A DNA stretch of 64,000 nt. It comes from Epithemia pelagica (lineage: Eukaryota > Bacillariophyta > Bacillariophyceae > Surirellales > Surirellaceae). The stretch covers positions 5,332,001-5,396,000 of the forward strand of contig OX337229.1 of the NCBI GenBank assembly GCA_946965045.2. Reading direction: 5' to 3'. Shown one piece after another: positions 33,102 through 43,896 of the stretch (positions are counted from its first letter, which is position 1; each line of letters begins with the position of its first letter). The notes beneath the pieces were generated by a model. It worked only from the letters and a program-made list of their open reading frames with translations. It did not search any database and had not been told where the DNA came from. The position numbers were made by a program, and so were the translations under genes.

Positions 33102-36100
33102 ATGAAGATTCACCACGCCCTTTTGGGCATTCTCTTCCTCTCCCCCTGGGCTGACGAGTTAGTCCAAGCTACCATGTTTGTGCCAGGTCGAACCCAAAAC
33201 CAACGTGATCAGCTATGCTCCATCAATACCATCACTCAAAAGAGATGGGACAGTGGACATCGATTCCATCCCTTTGCCATCAGGAAGAAATACGGTAACC
33301 GTGAATGCATTGAAAGCCTTGATGGTGGCAGAACCAAAGATGTGGATTGTACCAGCGCGAAAAAAGAATGGAAATGGCGAACCGACAAGAAGCTTCAGTC
33401 GGGGATGAAGGAAGCGCACGGACAACCCACGTGCTATTACACACTAAACCATATGCGTCAGTGCAAAGAAACCTACCTCCCCAGCAACAACGCAGTGAGG
33501 AACAAGGTCGAACCTGCCATTTGTCCTTGCGGTCAAGATATGGTTCGATCCACCTGCCCTGACATTAATGAATGTAAGGAAGATCACACATGCCCCGAAT
33601 ATAGCGACTGTATCAACAAACAAAACGGTTACGAATGTCGTTGTTCCACGGGTTTTGAAGAGTTCATCACGGGACGATCCGACGTTGATAACCATGGCCT
33701 TTGCGTTTCCCCTCCCTCTCAAGAACCAGACAATGTGGGCGTGACATCCTTTGAGATGTCAGTCTCCAATGTACGACCGGGACGTGTGAAAATGACTCTC
33801 AATCGGTTGGCAGATGAGGCTGCAGGGATACCAGTCCCCGTACAACTGTATTCCAACATGTTTGAAGATTTCACATCCCTGCAACAAACTCGAACGTTTG
33901 CTTTCAGCGACTTGCAGCCTGGTTCTCGCTATGTCCTTCACATTACCTACCTGGACATATCCAAGGATCCAAACAATCCCCGTGTAGGAAAAACACATTT
34001 TGGACCCATTGTAACGACCAAGTGCTTCTGTAACATTGTTGATGGAGATGAGTCCGGAAAACCGGACAGTGCACTTGTTTTGCAGAAGCAAGGCTTTGTT
34101 CAATTCCAGTGGATTGACAACTCCCGCTGTGAAGATGCATACTCTTTTTCTCGAAATCATGTTTCGGAAACTACCAATGGCGTGGTGGTAGGAGATCAAG
34201 AAGTGTTCACCTCCGACTATTACTTCTTTTCGCAACAACAGTGTGCTCAAGATCCGTATGTCCCTGGTCGTCAGGTGGCGGACGACTTGCGTATTTCGAA
34301 TCTTATCGTGGGACAAGACTACCAGTACCATATTCGAGCATCATCCAAATATCCGTGGCGAAACAGTAATCAAACCACCATGAAGCATACCGTGTTGTGG
34401 TAGGCGTCCATCGATGGTCAAGTGACCCTAGAAGAATCAGCTGGCTTGCTTCCGGTGGAACACGTCGTGGTGGAGTATCGCATGGAAGACCTCGATGGAT
34501 TCATCCTACCTGCGTGTGACGCTGTCCTTGACGGTTGGTGTCGAACGTTTACGTCTGCCTCGGGAAAGTTCACGATCGATCTGTCTTTGGTTCATCCTTC
34601 ACTGAACAATCATGACGAGTTCCCTGTTCGCATGCGTTTCTCCAAAACGACGGCAGACATTAAACATCGCTTCTTTTGCAGCGATGGAACTAAGGATTGC
34701 AGTACAGAGCTTGTTCTCGAAACCACTGGTAATCTGGAGGAAGAAGGTGAACCACTCCCCCTTAACGCCTCTGCGACAGAAGAATCAAAAGTGAACACCA
34801 CTGTGATTTATCTCCGACATTTGGAATTTAACGAACCGATCCACGTGATCGATGATACCACTGTTCCGTTCCGTGGCAAGGTCACTATCAGTGGTACTAG
34901 AATGCCAGGAGCCGGGGCTTTGGGATGTCCAATCGCAGGGGCTGAAGTGTGCCTTATGGACCACATGACCAGAAACAAGGTACTACTTCCGGAGCCGGTT
35001 TGCGTTAAAACTGATAGCGAAGGGAATTATGCGTTGCCCGCCGTGATTGGAACAACAATCTCACCAGAGGTTCGATACCACGAGCACGTTTTCGAGCCAG
35101 TTGACTCAGAGCACGACCAGCAGTTTGATAAAGGAATCCTTATACAAGCAGATGGTGTTTATGAGAACTTCAATTTGCAAGACACCACAACTACTAAGTT
35201 GACAGTTGAAGTGGCCGGTGGCCTCTGTGACCGGGTACTTGGTAAAGCAGAAACTCTGGTCAAAATTCAGGGATGTCAATGGGAAGGGGTAAACTTGATT
35301 CAGGATGGATTCCGAAATGTTTATGACGTACCTGCTCAGCCCATTGACCTTCATCTGAAGACTTTGAAAGGTCACAAAGATAATCGGGAAAGGAATGTCA
35401 TCATGGACGCCCTGAGTCCCTCGCAAGACACAAGCATCGATCTTCGAGATCTTGAGGAGGAGGATCAAGCAGAAGAACAGACTTTACCGCAGGGAGTTGG
35501 AGGCAATGACACCTCCGTTGCCGGTAACACAGAGCTAGCTGCGGACAGCTCGGAAGCAGAAGCGTTGGAAGAGGAGGAACAAAAGGTGAAGGAGAGAACA
35601 AATATGAAACGGGTTCGATTTCAATACGACGGCAAAGACGTATTGCAAGTTCGCTTCGGAAACATGGACACTGGCACGTGCGGATCGTCAGCACAAGATG
35701 AAGGAGCGGACTCGTACTCTCTCCATGTTGTTCCTTCGTTCACCTTTTTCGTCGTACACGTAATGGCAAGGCAGGAGTTTGGTTTCGACATTACCTCTTG
35801 CTCCCGATACCCGGCCAACACCACCGTGTCAATCCAAAACCAAGTTGGCGTTGCTGACTCTCCAGGAGATGGAAAGTTCCTCGACGAGTTAGAGGCAAAC
35901 CCTGATTTCGTGGAGCAAGTACGTGCATTGAAAGCCTGTAATCCATCATGCTCACACCCTCTTGAAATGGATGAGGCTACAGGTGAAAACGCTCAAGCTT
36001 CAGTTGTGTTGCTCACTGGACAACCGAATCCATTCGGTACCATGACAAAGCCTTTGTTTGTGGTGCTCGATAGATCGGGGACGATGTTGTGGTGACGGTG

Positions 36101-38919
36101 ACTTTGCCCTGACCGGTAGTCAATCCGTGGCCCTTCCAACTCATAAACCACTATTGGCATTGAGAGACCCCCCTGGGGGGTTGTCGTATGCCTATTATGA
36201 GAACATGGTCAGTACAATCCGAGTCGAGATGGAAGACTACGAACACTTTGTTGGTATTGACGCGGGTGTCAAAGCGAGTTTTGGAGGCGCGTCAGATCTC
36301 AATCAATGTACTGGAATGGGAGCCAAACAATGCATGGAAGCAATTGAAATAAAAACCAAGGCACAGCTCGATGTCCAAGGTACTACCAACTTCGAAGTGT
36401 CTCTGGTTGACAAGAGAAGTGCAGGAGCTTTCACCACGACCTGGAGCTATCGGACCAGCAGAGATGAGTGGCCAGCCGGCAAGAACTCTGACGCGTTTTT
36501 AGTGCCGAACTTGAACGTCAAGTTCAAGAAAGTTCGGGAAGTCCGCTTTTCATATTCCGAAACGGTAGACACGTGTGCGACAGCTGAAGAAAAGACAAAG
36601 TTCAACTTGGACTCTCCTGAAAACAAACCTGCAGTTGGGTTTCTCAGTCGCTTTGACATTGATAACGTCGAGATCCCCGAGCTACTGAATCTGAAGAATG
36701 TTGCCAAGAAGAACATCATTGATCTTGACTGCACTGAAACTGTGGAAGAAGACACTAGCGCCGAATGCACAAAAGAGATAATCACTCACGATGTTATGAG
36801 CCAGGCTGTTGAGGATTGGGAAGGCTTTCTCCAACGCCATGACGACATCAGCGCCCAAGCGGCCGATGGAGATCTTGACGGGATGAAACCGCACTCTTGG
36901 TTTGACAGAATTCATGATGCCGCAGAAGACTCCGACAAAACCCCAACTCCTGAATCACATTGGAGCGGTATTGTGCCGAAAACGTTGGCTGAGAGTGCGG
37001 TACGAATCCAGTCTGTTGGCCCTGCCGCGGCAGATGGCGATGAGAGCGAAGCTGAAGAACTGGAGAGAATCAATCTCATCAAGTTTGATGGAGGAGGGTC
37101 TCTGTTCCAATATGAAGTTAAGCAAAGCCTTCTTTCGGAACATACCAAGAAGATTGGACCTCCTCGTAACAACATGCAACAGCAATTTTATATCCAAGGA
37201 ACAGCTGATGTTGATGTCGAAGCCATAGCTCTTGTCGGAATGGACATTCAAGGCAAGCTACATGAGAATGGGGACTATCATCACACACAAACGAACACCG
37301 ATAAAGAGGAAACCAAGATTGGATTTGTGTTGGGTGATGCTGATATCGGAGACGTGTTTGACGTGGAAATCTTCATGGACCCCGACTATGGGACGTTTGT
37401 TTTTCATGTGGTTTCCGGTGTCTCTAAATGTCCGGTTGAGAAAGGAACCACGCCCCGTGAACAACCGTCGCTCAGTTTGGCATCGAGACCAAGCGCCGCC
37501 CTCCTTCCTGACGATACCATGATATTTGAAGTCGAGCTCACCAACGAAGGTGCATCTCCGTCAGCCTTCCAGCTCTTCACTGATCATCGGCGCAATGGAG
37601 GTCTCCTGGGCCACCTGGCGAATGGAGACACTCTCACCGTACCACAACATTATGACGTCATGGAGCCAGGAGAAACCGTGACGACCACGATAACAATCGA
37701 GCGTGGTCCTGCATGGTTTGATTACCCTTCCATCCCCATCATTTTTCGATCAGTCTGTGAAAATACGCGAAACATTGGCGAGGGGAATCTGATTGCACTC
37801 GACAACCGTGCCACGGCGTCCATTGATATTTTCAACGTAGTCGATCCCACCATGCCAGAAGGTGAGAAGGAACGTATTCGTTTCGCACAGCCCTGTCCCG
37901 GCATTGCTTGGGAGGGTGACTTGGCCTTTGAACGCACGTTTCGTATCAACGAAGCGGACCGCAAATCAACCATTCCATCGTATACACTAAAAGTGGTGGT
38001 ACGAAACCTCAACCACAATATTGAAACTTTCAACAAAACCCGCGTGAGTGCGCTTGGTCGTCTCGCCGGCGCTGGACTCTTTTTCCGTCGGGTGGGAACT
38101 GTTGCTTGGTCCAGGGCCCTTTACCGCCCTTCCGGTCATGACTTTAGCGTCCCCATAAACTTCATTGAGATGGAGGAAGACGAATATGGATACCTCACTG
38201 TCGAGTGGGATGTTGGAGCTCTTGGAGATGGTGAATATGAGATTGAAGCACGTACCATCTGTCCCGATCCCACTGGAGATCTACCCGATGATTTTAATTT
38301 CGCCACAACGTCGCGCTTGAAAGGGTTCATTGACCGCTCTCCTCCCAGCCTGTACGGTCCTGCATTTTGGGATGTATACTCCATCGACTATCCCATCGAA
38401 GTGGAATTTTCGGAAACACTCGAATGTGCTCAACCGCACAGCTTCACCCTCAAAGTTGACATCGATAATGGTTCTCGCATTCTCGACAATTCTGGTGATG
38501 GTCTTTTGGTTGTTTGTGAAGGGCGCTCCATCTCTTTTCAGTTTGACCCGGCCTGGGTGGACCACAAGGATCTCGTTGGCAAATCTGTTCGTGTAGAGTT
38601 ATCAGGAGTGGAGGATCTTAACGAGAATGCCTACAACGGTCTTATCACAGGCTCATGGCTTATGACAAACGTCAGTAACGTCAACAGCACTTCCAATGGC
38701 GGAGACAGGCGAGAATTGTGGGCAAATGAGCAGTCTCATGATGACATGTACAGAGACACAACCACTCATCACGATGCCATGGAATCCGGAATGAAGGAGC
38801 TTCATGCTCAGCTTATGACTCTGCATCGTGGTATCATGCTAGCTGTTGCGGCTATTGCCGTAACGTGCGTGGCGGGTCTGGTCGGTGTGTTAGCTATGAA
38901 GAAATCTTTTCTTGAATAA
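33102..38919 (+). CDS. Large secreted/type I membrane protein with EGF-like domain, carrying a TAG and a frame change
   Basis: About 1,935 residues if the breaks are bridged. The N-terminus has a signal peptide (MKIHHALLGILFLSPWADELVQA). A calcium-binding EGF-like domain begins DINECKEDHTC at about 33562, and fibronectin-III-like beta sequence follows (33750-34010). A region resembling carboxypeptidase-regulatory beta sandwiches is at about 34860-35080 (GCPIAGAEVCLMD...DSEGNYALPAV). Long beta-rich domains follow, then one C-terminal membrane helix (about 38820-38895) with a short Lys tail. The frame is open from 33102 to 36095 except for TAG at 34401-34403, which fits a Glu or Lys codon in context. 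At 36054-36119 the reading moves to another frame. Either one base was gained or there is a very short intron (candidate 66 bp, GT 36054, AG 36118-36119). The gene may be a recent pseudogene or may contain sequence errors. Function unknown; probably cell-surface. Confidence 0.65.
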
Positions 38920-39390
38920 ACGAATGCAATGCTGTCTTCGCCGTCCCTTTGCTTAAAGTTGAATAAAGCAATAGAGCCAAAAGCATCAAGAATCAAGACA
39001 CATGTTGCGTGTTATAGGGACTAGGTAGACCATATACCATTGAAAGGTGGCGCATTGAAAGATGACGAACAGCATTCGATATCTCATTAAGATATACGAA
39101 TCGCTTATAGATTCCCAGCAGCATCATGGATAAAATTCGCAGAGAGAGCTTGTATCTTCTCTCCCTGATCACCAGCTGGAGTTGGAGCACCTCGCTCTGT
39201 GTACCAAATGCAATTTCCGAGTCCTAGGCGTTTCTCCTGAAAATCTTTTTGTTGGATCCAAATTTTACGGCGTTTTCTGATTGGCCAAAACATTGCAGGA
39301 TGACGTATACGTTTGTTGCCATGTATCCTTGGACTTCGACGCTTGTAAGATGTGTCGTTCAAAAGGTTTTGCTTTGCTCCTATCGGAACC
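38920..39390. other. Intergenic, no feature seen
   Basis: Between two plus-strand genes. A minus-strand frame at 39105-39392 is not convincing. The exonuclease/Ycf45 gene could start slightly earlier only from a GTG at 39352. Confidence 0.5.
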
Positions 39391-42387
39391 ATGGTAGTTG
39401 GGTGGGTCTTTGCGTCCCGATTTTCTTCATCACTCCTTGTTCAATGGCCACAAGCTCGTCGACACGTAGATGCTCGTCCGTATGCTTCGGTTCGCTTCCT
39501 CGCAACTGCTTCATACAGCAACGATGACATTCTTCTTGCTAAAGTGGCGAATTATATTTCTTTTGTTAGTGGAAACAAATCTCGACCAATCAAAGACCTG
39601 GCCAAGCGTTTCAACAAAAGTGAGAGCCACGTTTTGAATCTCGTGAAAGCATCCAACAGACTCGAAGTTTCACAACGAGGTCAAGTATCGCTTGTTAAGC
39701 CAGATACAGCTGATGGATCCTCATGGAATGAAATGTCAAACGATCTGCGTAAATTGCTGTCGAACATCGCGACTACTTCAATATCTCTTCCCTCAACGAA
39801 GCGGGAAGCTAGGAATCTCGGCACTGCTGCTATTGGTTGTGAAGGAGAGCAATTTGACGTCGTCTTGGCCGAATGCTTGTGTTTTGGCTTTGCTTCTGTG
39901 AACGAGATGGCTCGGTTAGAGTGGAATATGAATCGAATCCAAAAAGCAATTGGAGAAAGCAATGGATCAAATTCCAACAGAGAAAGTGAAGGGATCGATA
40001 GTAATGACTCTTCTGTTCTTGCCAAAGCGTTCAATCACATTCACTTCCTTCCTTTCGGGGCAAGTTGCACCACTGAGGAGCTGATTATCGCAACTGGTGC
40101 AGAGAAGGAGGCACTGATTATTCTTGTCACCCGCTCCACCCGTTTCTCGGTACAGGGAGATGAGCGCATATCTGCGGTTCCCTGTCCAATGAACCAACGG
40201 CCAAGCGCGCGTTCCCAGCTTGTGAATCATCTTGAATCATTTTTGTCACGTTTGTTGTCAACCCCTCCCAGTGACATGCCGGCCAGCAAACGCTCCCTGA
40301 GTGCCTTTCTCGATGAGCTTGATCTCGGTGCAACCGATTTTGATGTCATTTTGGCGGATTGCTTGTACTTTGGCTTTGCCGCTACCGACGACATCAACAA
40401 CATTGAGTGGAACACGAATATGATCCGACAGGTAATGGGTGTCTCAACCTCTGTAACCGGTGAAGACCCCCAAACAGCATCTCATGGCCACCACCATGGA
40501 AATGGGCAACAAACCATGAAAGCTGAGCAATTCAAGCTGAGCGATGGAACACCTTGTACCTATGTTACCACAATGAACGATCTGGAGGAGATTATGCGCC
40601 ATTATCCCCAAATCTTTGGAACTGATACGGAACAAAGCTCCGACTGTAGCTCTGCCGTAACGTTGGACTGTGAAGGAATCCCTTATTCCTTGGAGCTCAT
40701 TCAAATAGGAACCAAATCGGGGGTGTTTTTGTTGGATGCTCAAACCATTGGTGTGGAATCCTTGTGTCAAGCTCTTGAACACTTCTTGACATCCCCGTCC
40801 ACCCTGAAGGTGTTGCACGATCTCCGCGAAGATGCACATGCCTTGTCAAAACTGGGCAAGGTGAAATTAGACAATATTCTCGATTCCCAACTGGTACACG
40901 AATATTTATCCGGAGCTTGTCATGGTGGCATGAACCAATTTTTGGAGAATTTGGGATTTGAGAGGCATGTGTCCAAGCTTGCCATGGGTCGTCAAATGGA
41001 TCTCCTGGCACCTGGACAATTCTGGAAAGAGCGACCTTTAACGACCGAAAAGCTGGACTATGCCGGAATGGACGTTCGTTGTCTTTACGAGTCCCTTTCC
41101 AAAATTCATGAAATCATTCCATCCGAGGACCTGGAAATGCTCAAGAAAGCCTCATCAACTCGTGCCGAAACGGCTCTGACTCAACAAGCCGTTCGATCCG
41201 TAGCGTTTGACACATTGCAACAGTATAAATTGTCATCGGCCGAACTGGTTCTTGCGCAAACTGACGAGCATACCTCTCCTACGGCCGTGTTCCAGAGCAC
41301 ACCGCATGTGGACAGTGACACGGACCACGTGATTCAGCTCTTGCCCCTTGCATTTCGGAAAAAGTGGACTCCTCAAGATTTCCCCACTACGCCAACCGAA
41401 ACGGCCCTGGATCTCACGGGTCTGACCGACATTGTGCTAGATCAGGGTCGACGGCCGGAATGTTGGGTGGACGGCCAACGAGTCTTTTTATGTGACAATC
41501 CCGAAACGATCGTTTCCGAACAGGACATTCAAACGATACTGAATCAAATTGGTGAAATTGGTCATGACAATCGAGCTGGTATCGACGGCCAACTGCATCG
41601 CTTTTCCGTTATCCGAGCACGCAACCAAACGAAAATTGTAGGCCTCACGATTCGCATCGGACGGAGTATTACGGGAATTTCGGACCTCTTGTTGGACGTG
41701 TTGCTAGGTTCTGACAAGTCTATCTTGTTGCTAGGAGAACCAGGTTCGGGCAAAACCACCATTGTTCGCGAAGCGGCTCGTCTCTTGTCTCAAGAGAAAA
41801 ATGTCATGGTGGTGGATACCTCGAGCGAAATTGGAGGACACGGAACCAAGCCCCATCCTTGTATAGGTTTAGCGCGACGCATGATGGTGCGTTCTCTCGA
41901 AGAGCAAAGTCGCGTCATGGTGGAATGTGTACAGAATCATACTCCCTTTTGTATGATTGTGGACGAGATTGGTCGCAAACAAGAAGTGTTAGCAGCCCGC
42001 ACGGTTCGTCAACGGGGAGTCCGAATCATTGCCAGTGCTCATGGAGATTTACGGAAACTGGTTCAAAACCACGAGCTCCGTGGGTTGGTAGGAGGCGTGG
42101 AACAAATCACTTTGGGAGATGCCTTGGCCGCCAAACAAGCCTTGCGAAAAGGACCAACCACCGCCTCTCTTGACGGAAGTGTTTCCAAAATCAAACAGGA
42201 GCGGGCGACGGATCCGACCTTTGATGTCATTGTCGAACTTCGACGTGGTCTCTTCGATGAATGGGTTGTGATCCCCGATGTGGCCAAAGCAGTGGATAGC
42301 ATTTTGGACGGACAGGAATACCCGGCCCAAAAACGCAAACGAGACCCGCACACAGGTGCTTTGTTGCTGGAGCTTTTTCGCGCCTAA
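39391..42387 (+). CDS. Fusion of DEDDy 3'-5' exonuclease (RNase D/EXD-like) and Ycf45/SpoIIIAA-type AAA ATPase
   Basis: 998 residues from ATG 39391. The Arg-rich, acid-free N-terminus (MVVGWVFASRFSSSLLVQW...) suggests a mitochondrial presequence; no ASAFAP-type plastid motif is seen. Residues 45-340 hold two similar winged-helix-like segments (each with FDVxLAxCLxFGFA). The exonuclease domain (about 395-590) has D426 and E428 (LDCEG), an Asp in HDLREDAHAL and YAGMD near 557-561, i.e. DEDDy. The C-terminal part (about 690-990) has Walker A GEPGSGKTT (about 782-790), Walker B MIVDEIG (about 855) and the IIASAHGDLRKLV motif, typical of Ycf45/plant SPD1 and bacterial SpoIIIAA ATPases. The R3H domain of many Ycf45 proteins is not present. 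A role in organelle RNA or DNA metabolism is likely but inferred. Confidence 0.85.
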   Translation: MVVGWVFASRFSSSLLVQWPQARRHVDARPYASVRFLATASYSNDDILLAKVANYISFVSGNKSRPIKDLAKRFNKSESHVLNLVKASNRLEVSQRGQVSLVKPDTADGSSWNEMSNDLRKLLSNIATTSISLPSTKREARNLGTAAIGCEGEQFDVVLAECLCFGFASVNEMARLEWNMNRIQKAIGESNGSNSNRESEGIDSNDSSVLAKAFNHIHFLPFGASCTTEELIIATGAEKEALIILVTRSTRFSVQGDERISAVPCPMNQRPSARSQLVNHLESFLSRLLSTPPSDMPASKRSLSAFLDELDLGATDFDVILADCLYFGFAATDDINNIEWNTNMIRQVMGVSTSVTGEDPQTASHGHHHGNGQQTMKAEQFKLSDGTPCTYVTTMNDLEEIMRHYPQIFGTDTEQSSDCSSAVTLDCEGIPYSLELIQIGTKSGVFLLDAQTIGVESLCQALEHFLTSPSTLKVLHDLREDAHALSKLGKVKLDNILDSQLVHEYLSGACHGGMNQFLENLGFERHVSKLAMGRQMDLLAPGQFWKERPLTTEKLDYAGMDVRCLYESLSKIHEIIPSEDLEMLKKASSTRAETALTQQAVRSVAFDTLQQYKLSSAELVLAQTDEHTSPTAVFQSTPHVDSDTDHVIQLLPLAFRKKWTPQDFPTTPTETALDLTGLTDIVLDQGRRPECWVDGQRVFLCDNPETIVSEQDIQTILNQIGEIGHDNRAGIDGQLHRFSVIRARNQTKIVGLTIRIGRSITGISDLLLDVLLGSDKSILLLGEPGSGKTTIVREAARLLSQEKNVMVVDTSSEIGGHGTKPHPCIGLARRMMVRSLEEQSRVMVECVQNHTPFCMIVDEIGRKQEVLAARTVRQRGVRIIASAHGDLRKLVQNHELRGLVGGVEQITLGDALAAKQALRKGPTTASLDGSVSKIKQERATDPTFDVIVELRRGLFDEWVVIPDVAKAVDSILDGQEYPAQKRKRDPHTGALLLELFRA

Positions 42388-42511
42388 GTGGTAATAGATC
42401 GTTCCCTGACGAGAGGTTCCATGTAGATGAAGTGCCTTTACATACTCGTAGTCATCAGAAGAGAACGGACCACCAATCGTCACACTTCCCAATTGTCCAA
42501 ATTCGTCTGAG

Positions 42512-42791
42512 TTCAGTATGAACGGGACGGGTGGGCCGGAAGGCTTGGGGTCTGGGGTGGGAATTTCCAGAAAGACCAGCTGTTCCGAAAACGGACAGAC
42601 ACTAGAGTAAAAAGTACAATTGAGCAAACATGGCGGTTGATGAAACGGTTAAATATATATGGCAATGAAATAGCAATGACTATTTTAATGGTCAGTCATG
42701 GTATGATTTGGAGGTGCACCTCCAACCGCGTAAAATGTGAGTGGGGACTTACCCTTGACGAATCTCTAGTAGTAATGTAAGACGCCCAACC
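42512..42791 (+). repeat. 280-bp direct repeat, copy 1
   Basis: Begins TTCAGTATGAACGGGACGGG and ends near AAGACGCCCAACC. It matches copy 2 at an offset of 606 bp with few differences. It contains the 14-bp palindrome GGAGGTGCACCTCC at 42710-42723. Confidence 0.88.
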
Positions 42792-43117
42792 GTTCTGGAA
42801 TGACTGAAACAAGACTTTTTGTTTGAAAGCTCGTAGGAACAGGTAGCAAGACGTTAGAGAGAATTGCTGTGTTCGATAACGGGCATGAATCGCTACAACG
42901 GCAGAGTTAAATTCATATTATCATCATACAGCAACAAAGAATTATAAATTGACTAGGAAAGCATATATTATGAATTTTGTTTTTCTTCGTTCGTTCTGCT
43001 GACCAGGATGCATGTGGTATTGATAATAGCATATTGGTATACGATAAAAGCAGAAGCCCTTATATCTCTCGATTGGCACTCATATTGTATTTCAGTACAC
43101 ATATCACAATCGCTCAA

Positions 43118-43397
43118 TTCAGTATGAACGGGACGGGTGGGCCGTAAGGCTTGGGGTCTGGGGTGGGAATTTCCAGAAAGACCAGCTGTACCGAAAACGG
43201 ACGGACAGTAGAGTAAAAAGTACAATTGAGCAGACATGGCGGTTGATGAAACGGTTAAATATATATGGCAATGATATAGCAATGACTATTTTAATGGTCA
43301 GTCATGGTATGATTTGGAGGTGCACCTCCAACCGCGTAAAATGTGAGTGGCGACTCACCCTTGACGTATCGTTAGTAATAATGTAAGACTCCCAACC
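43118..43397 (+). repeat. 280-bp direct repeat, copy 2
   Basis: Second copy of 42512-42791 with roughly 5% visible differences. The palindrome GGAGGTGCACCTCC is kept at 43316-43329. No terminal inverted repeat or target duplication was recognised, so it looks like a segmental duplication rather than a defined transposon. Confidence 0.88.
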
Positions 43398-43896
43398 ATC
43401 GATCTATGACCACCACAAGCGTTTTTTGTGTCGAAGCCTGTAATTTGACGTTGAATGACGTTACGAGCTCCCGGCTCACGATCGCACCACTGCATAATAG
43501 CACCACCATCACCATGAACAGTAAAGCCGCAGTGCACCTCCAACGAAAGGTGCTAGCACTCCTCCGACCATCAAGCATGCCTCAGAATGGAGTGTACCGT
43601 GAAGGTTGAAAAGGGCGGCGATGAGTTGGATAGTTTGATCGAGCTACAACTACATTTGCAATGTCTTTCAGTTTGATGAGTGATGAGGGAAAGTCGTGAC
43701 AAGAATATCAACAATGGAGACAGATAACGATGGAAAGATAAAGATCACAACGGAGGAACGACGGAGAAAGATTCAATTCGGGTCAAGGAATGATGGACGA
43801 CCCGGAAATTGAAACACGGCAATCAGACGGGTGGTTTTGAAGCATCAAGGAAGTATCTGTCAGAAGACGACGACACAGCTTCTGTTGTCGGCGACA

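Larger units (their letters stand above)
42388..43896. other. Intergenic region with duplicated 280-bp block
   Basis: Holds two direct copies of a 280-bp sequence (see 42512-42791 and 43118-43397). Minus-strand frames across both copies share the peptide EIPTPDPKPSGPPVPF or its shifted equivalent. Copy 1 continues as an open minus frame (42627 to 42049) that overlaps the 3' end of the exonuclease gene. This could be the remnant of a minus-strand gene, but nothing confirms it. Confidence 0.5.
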
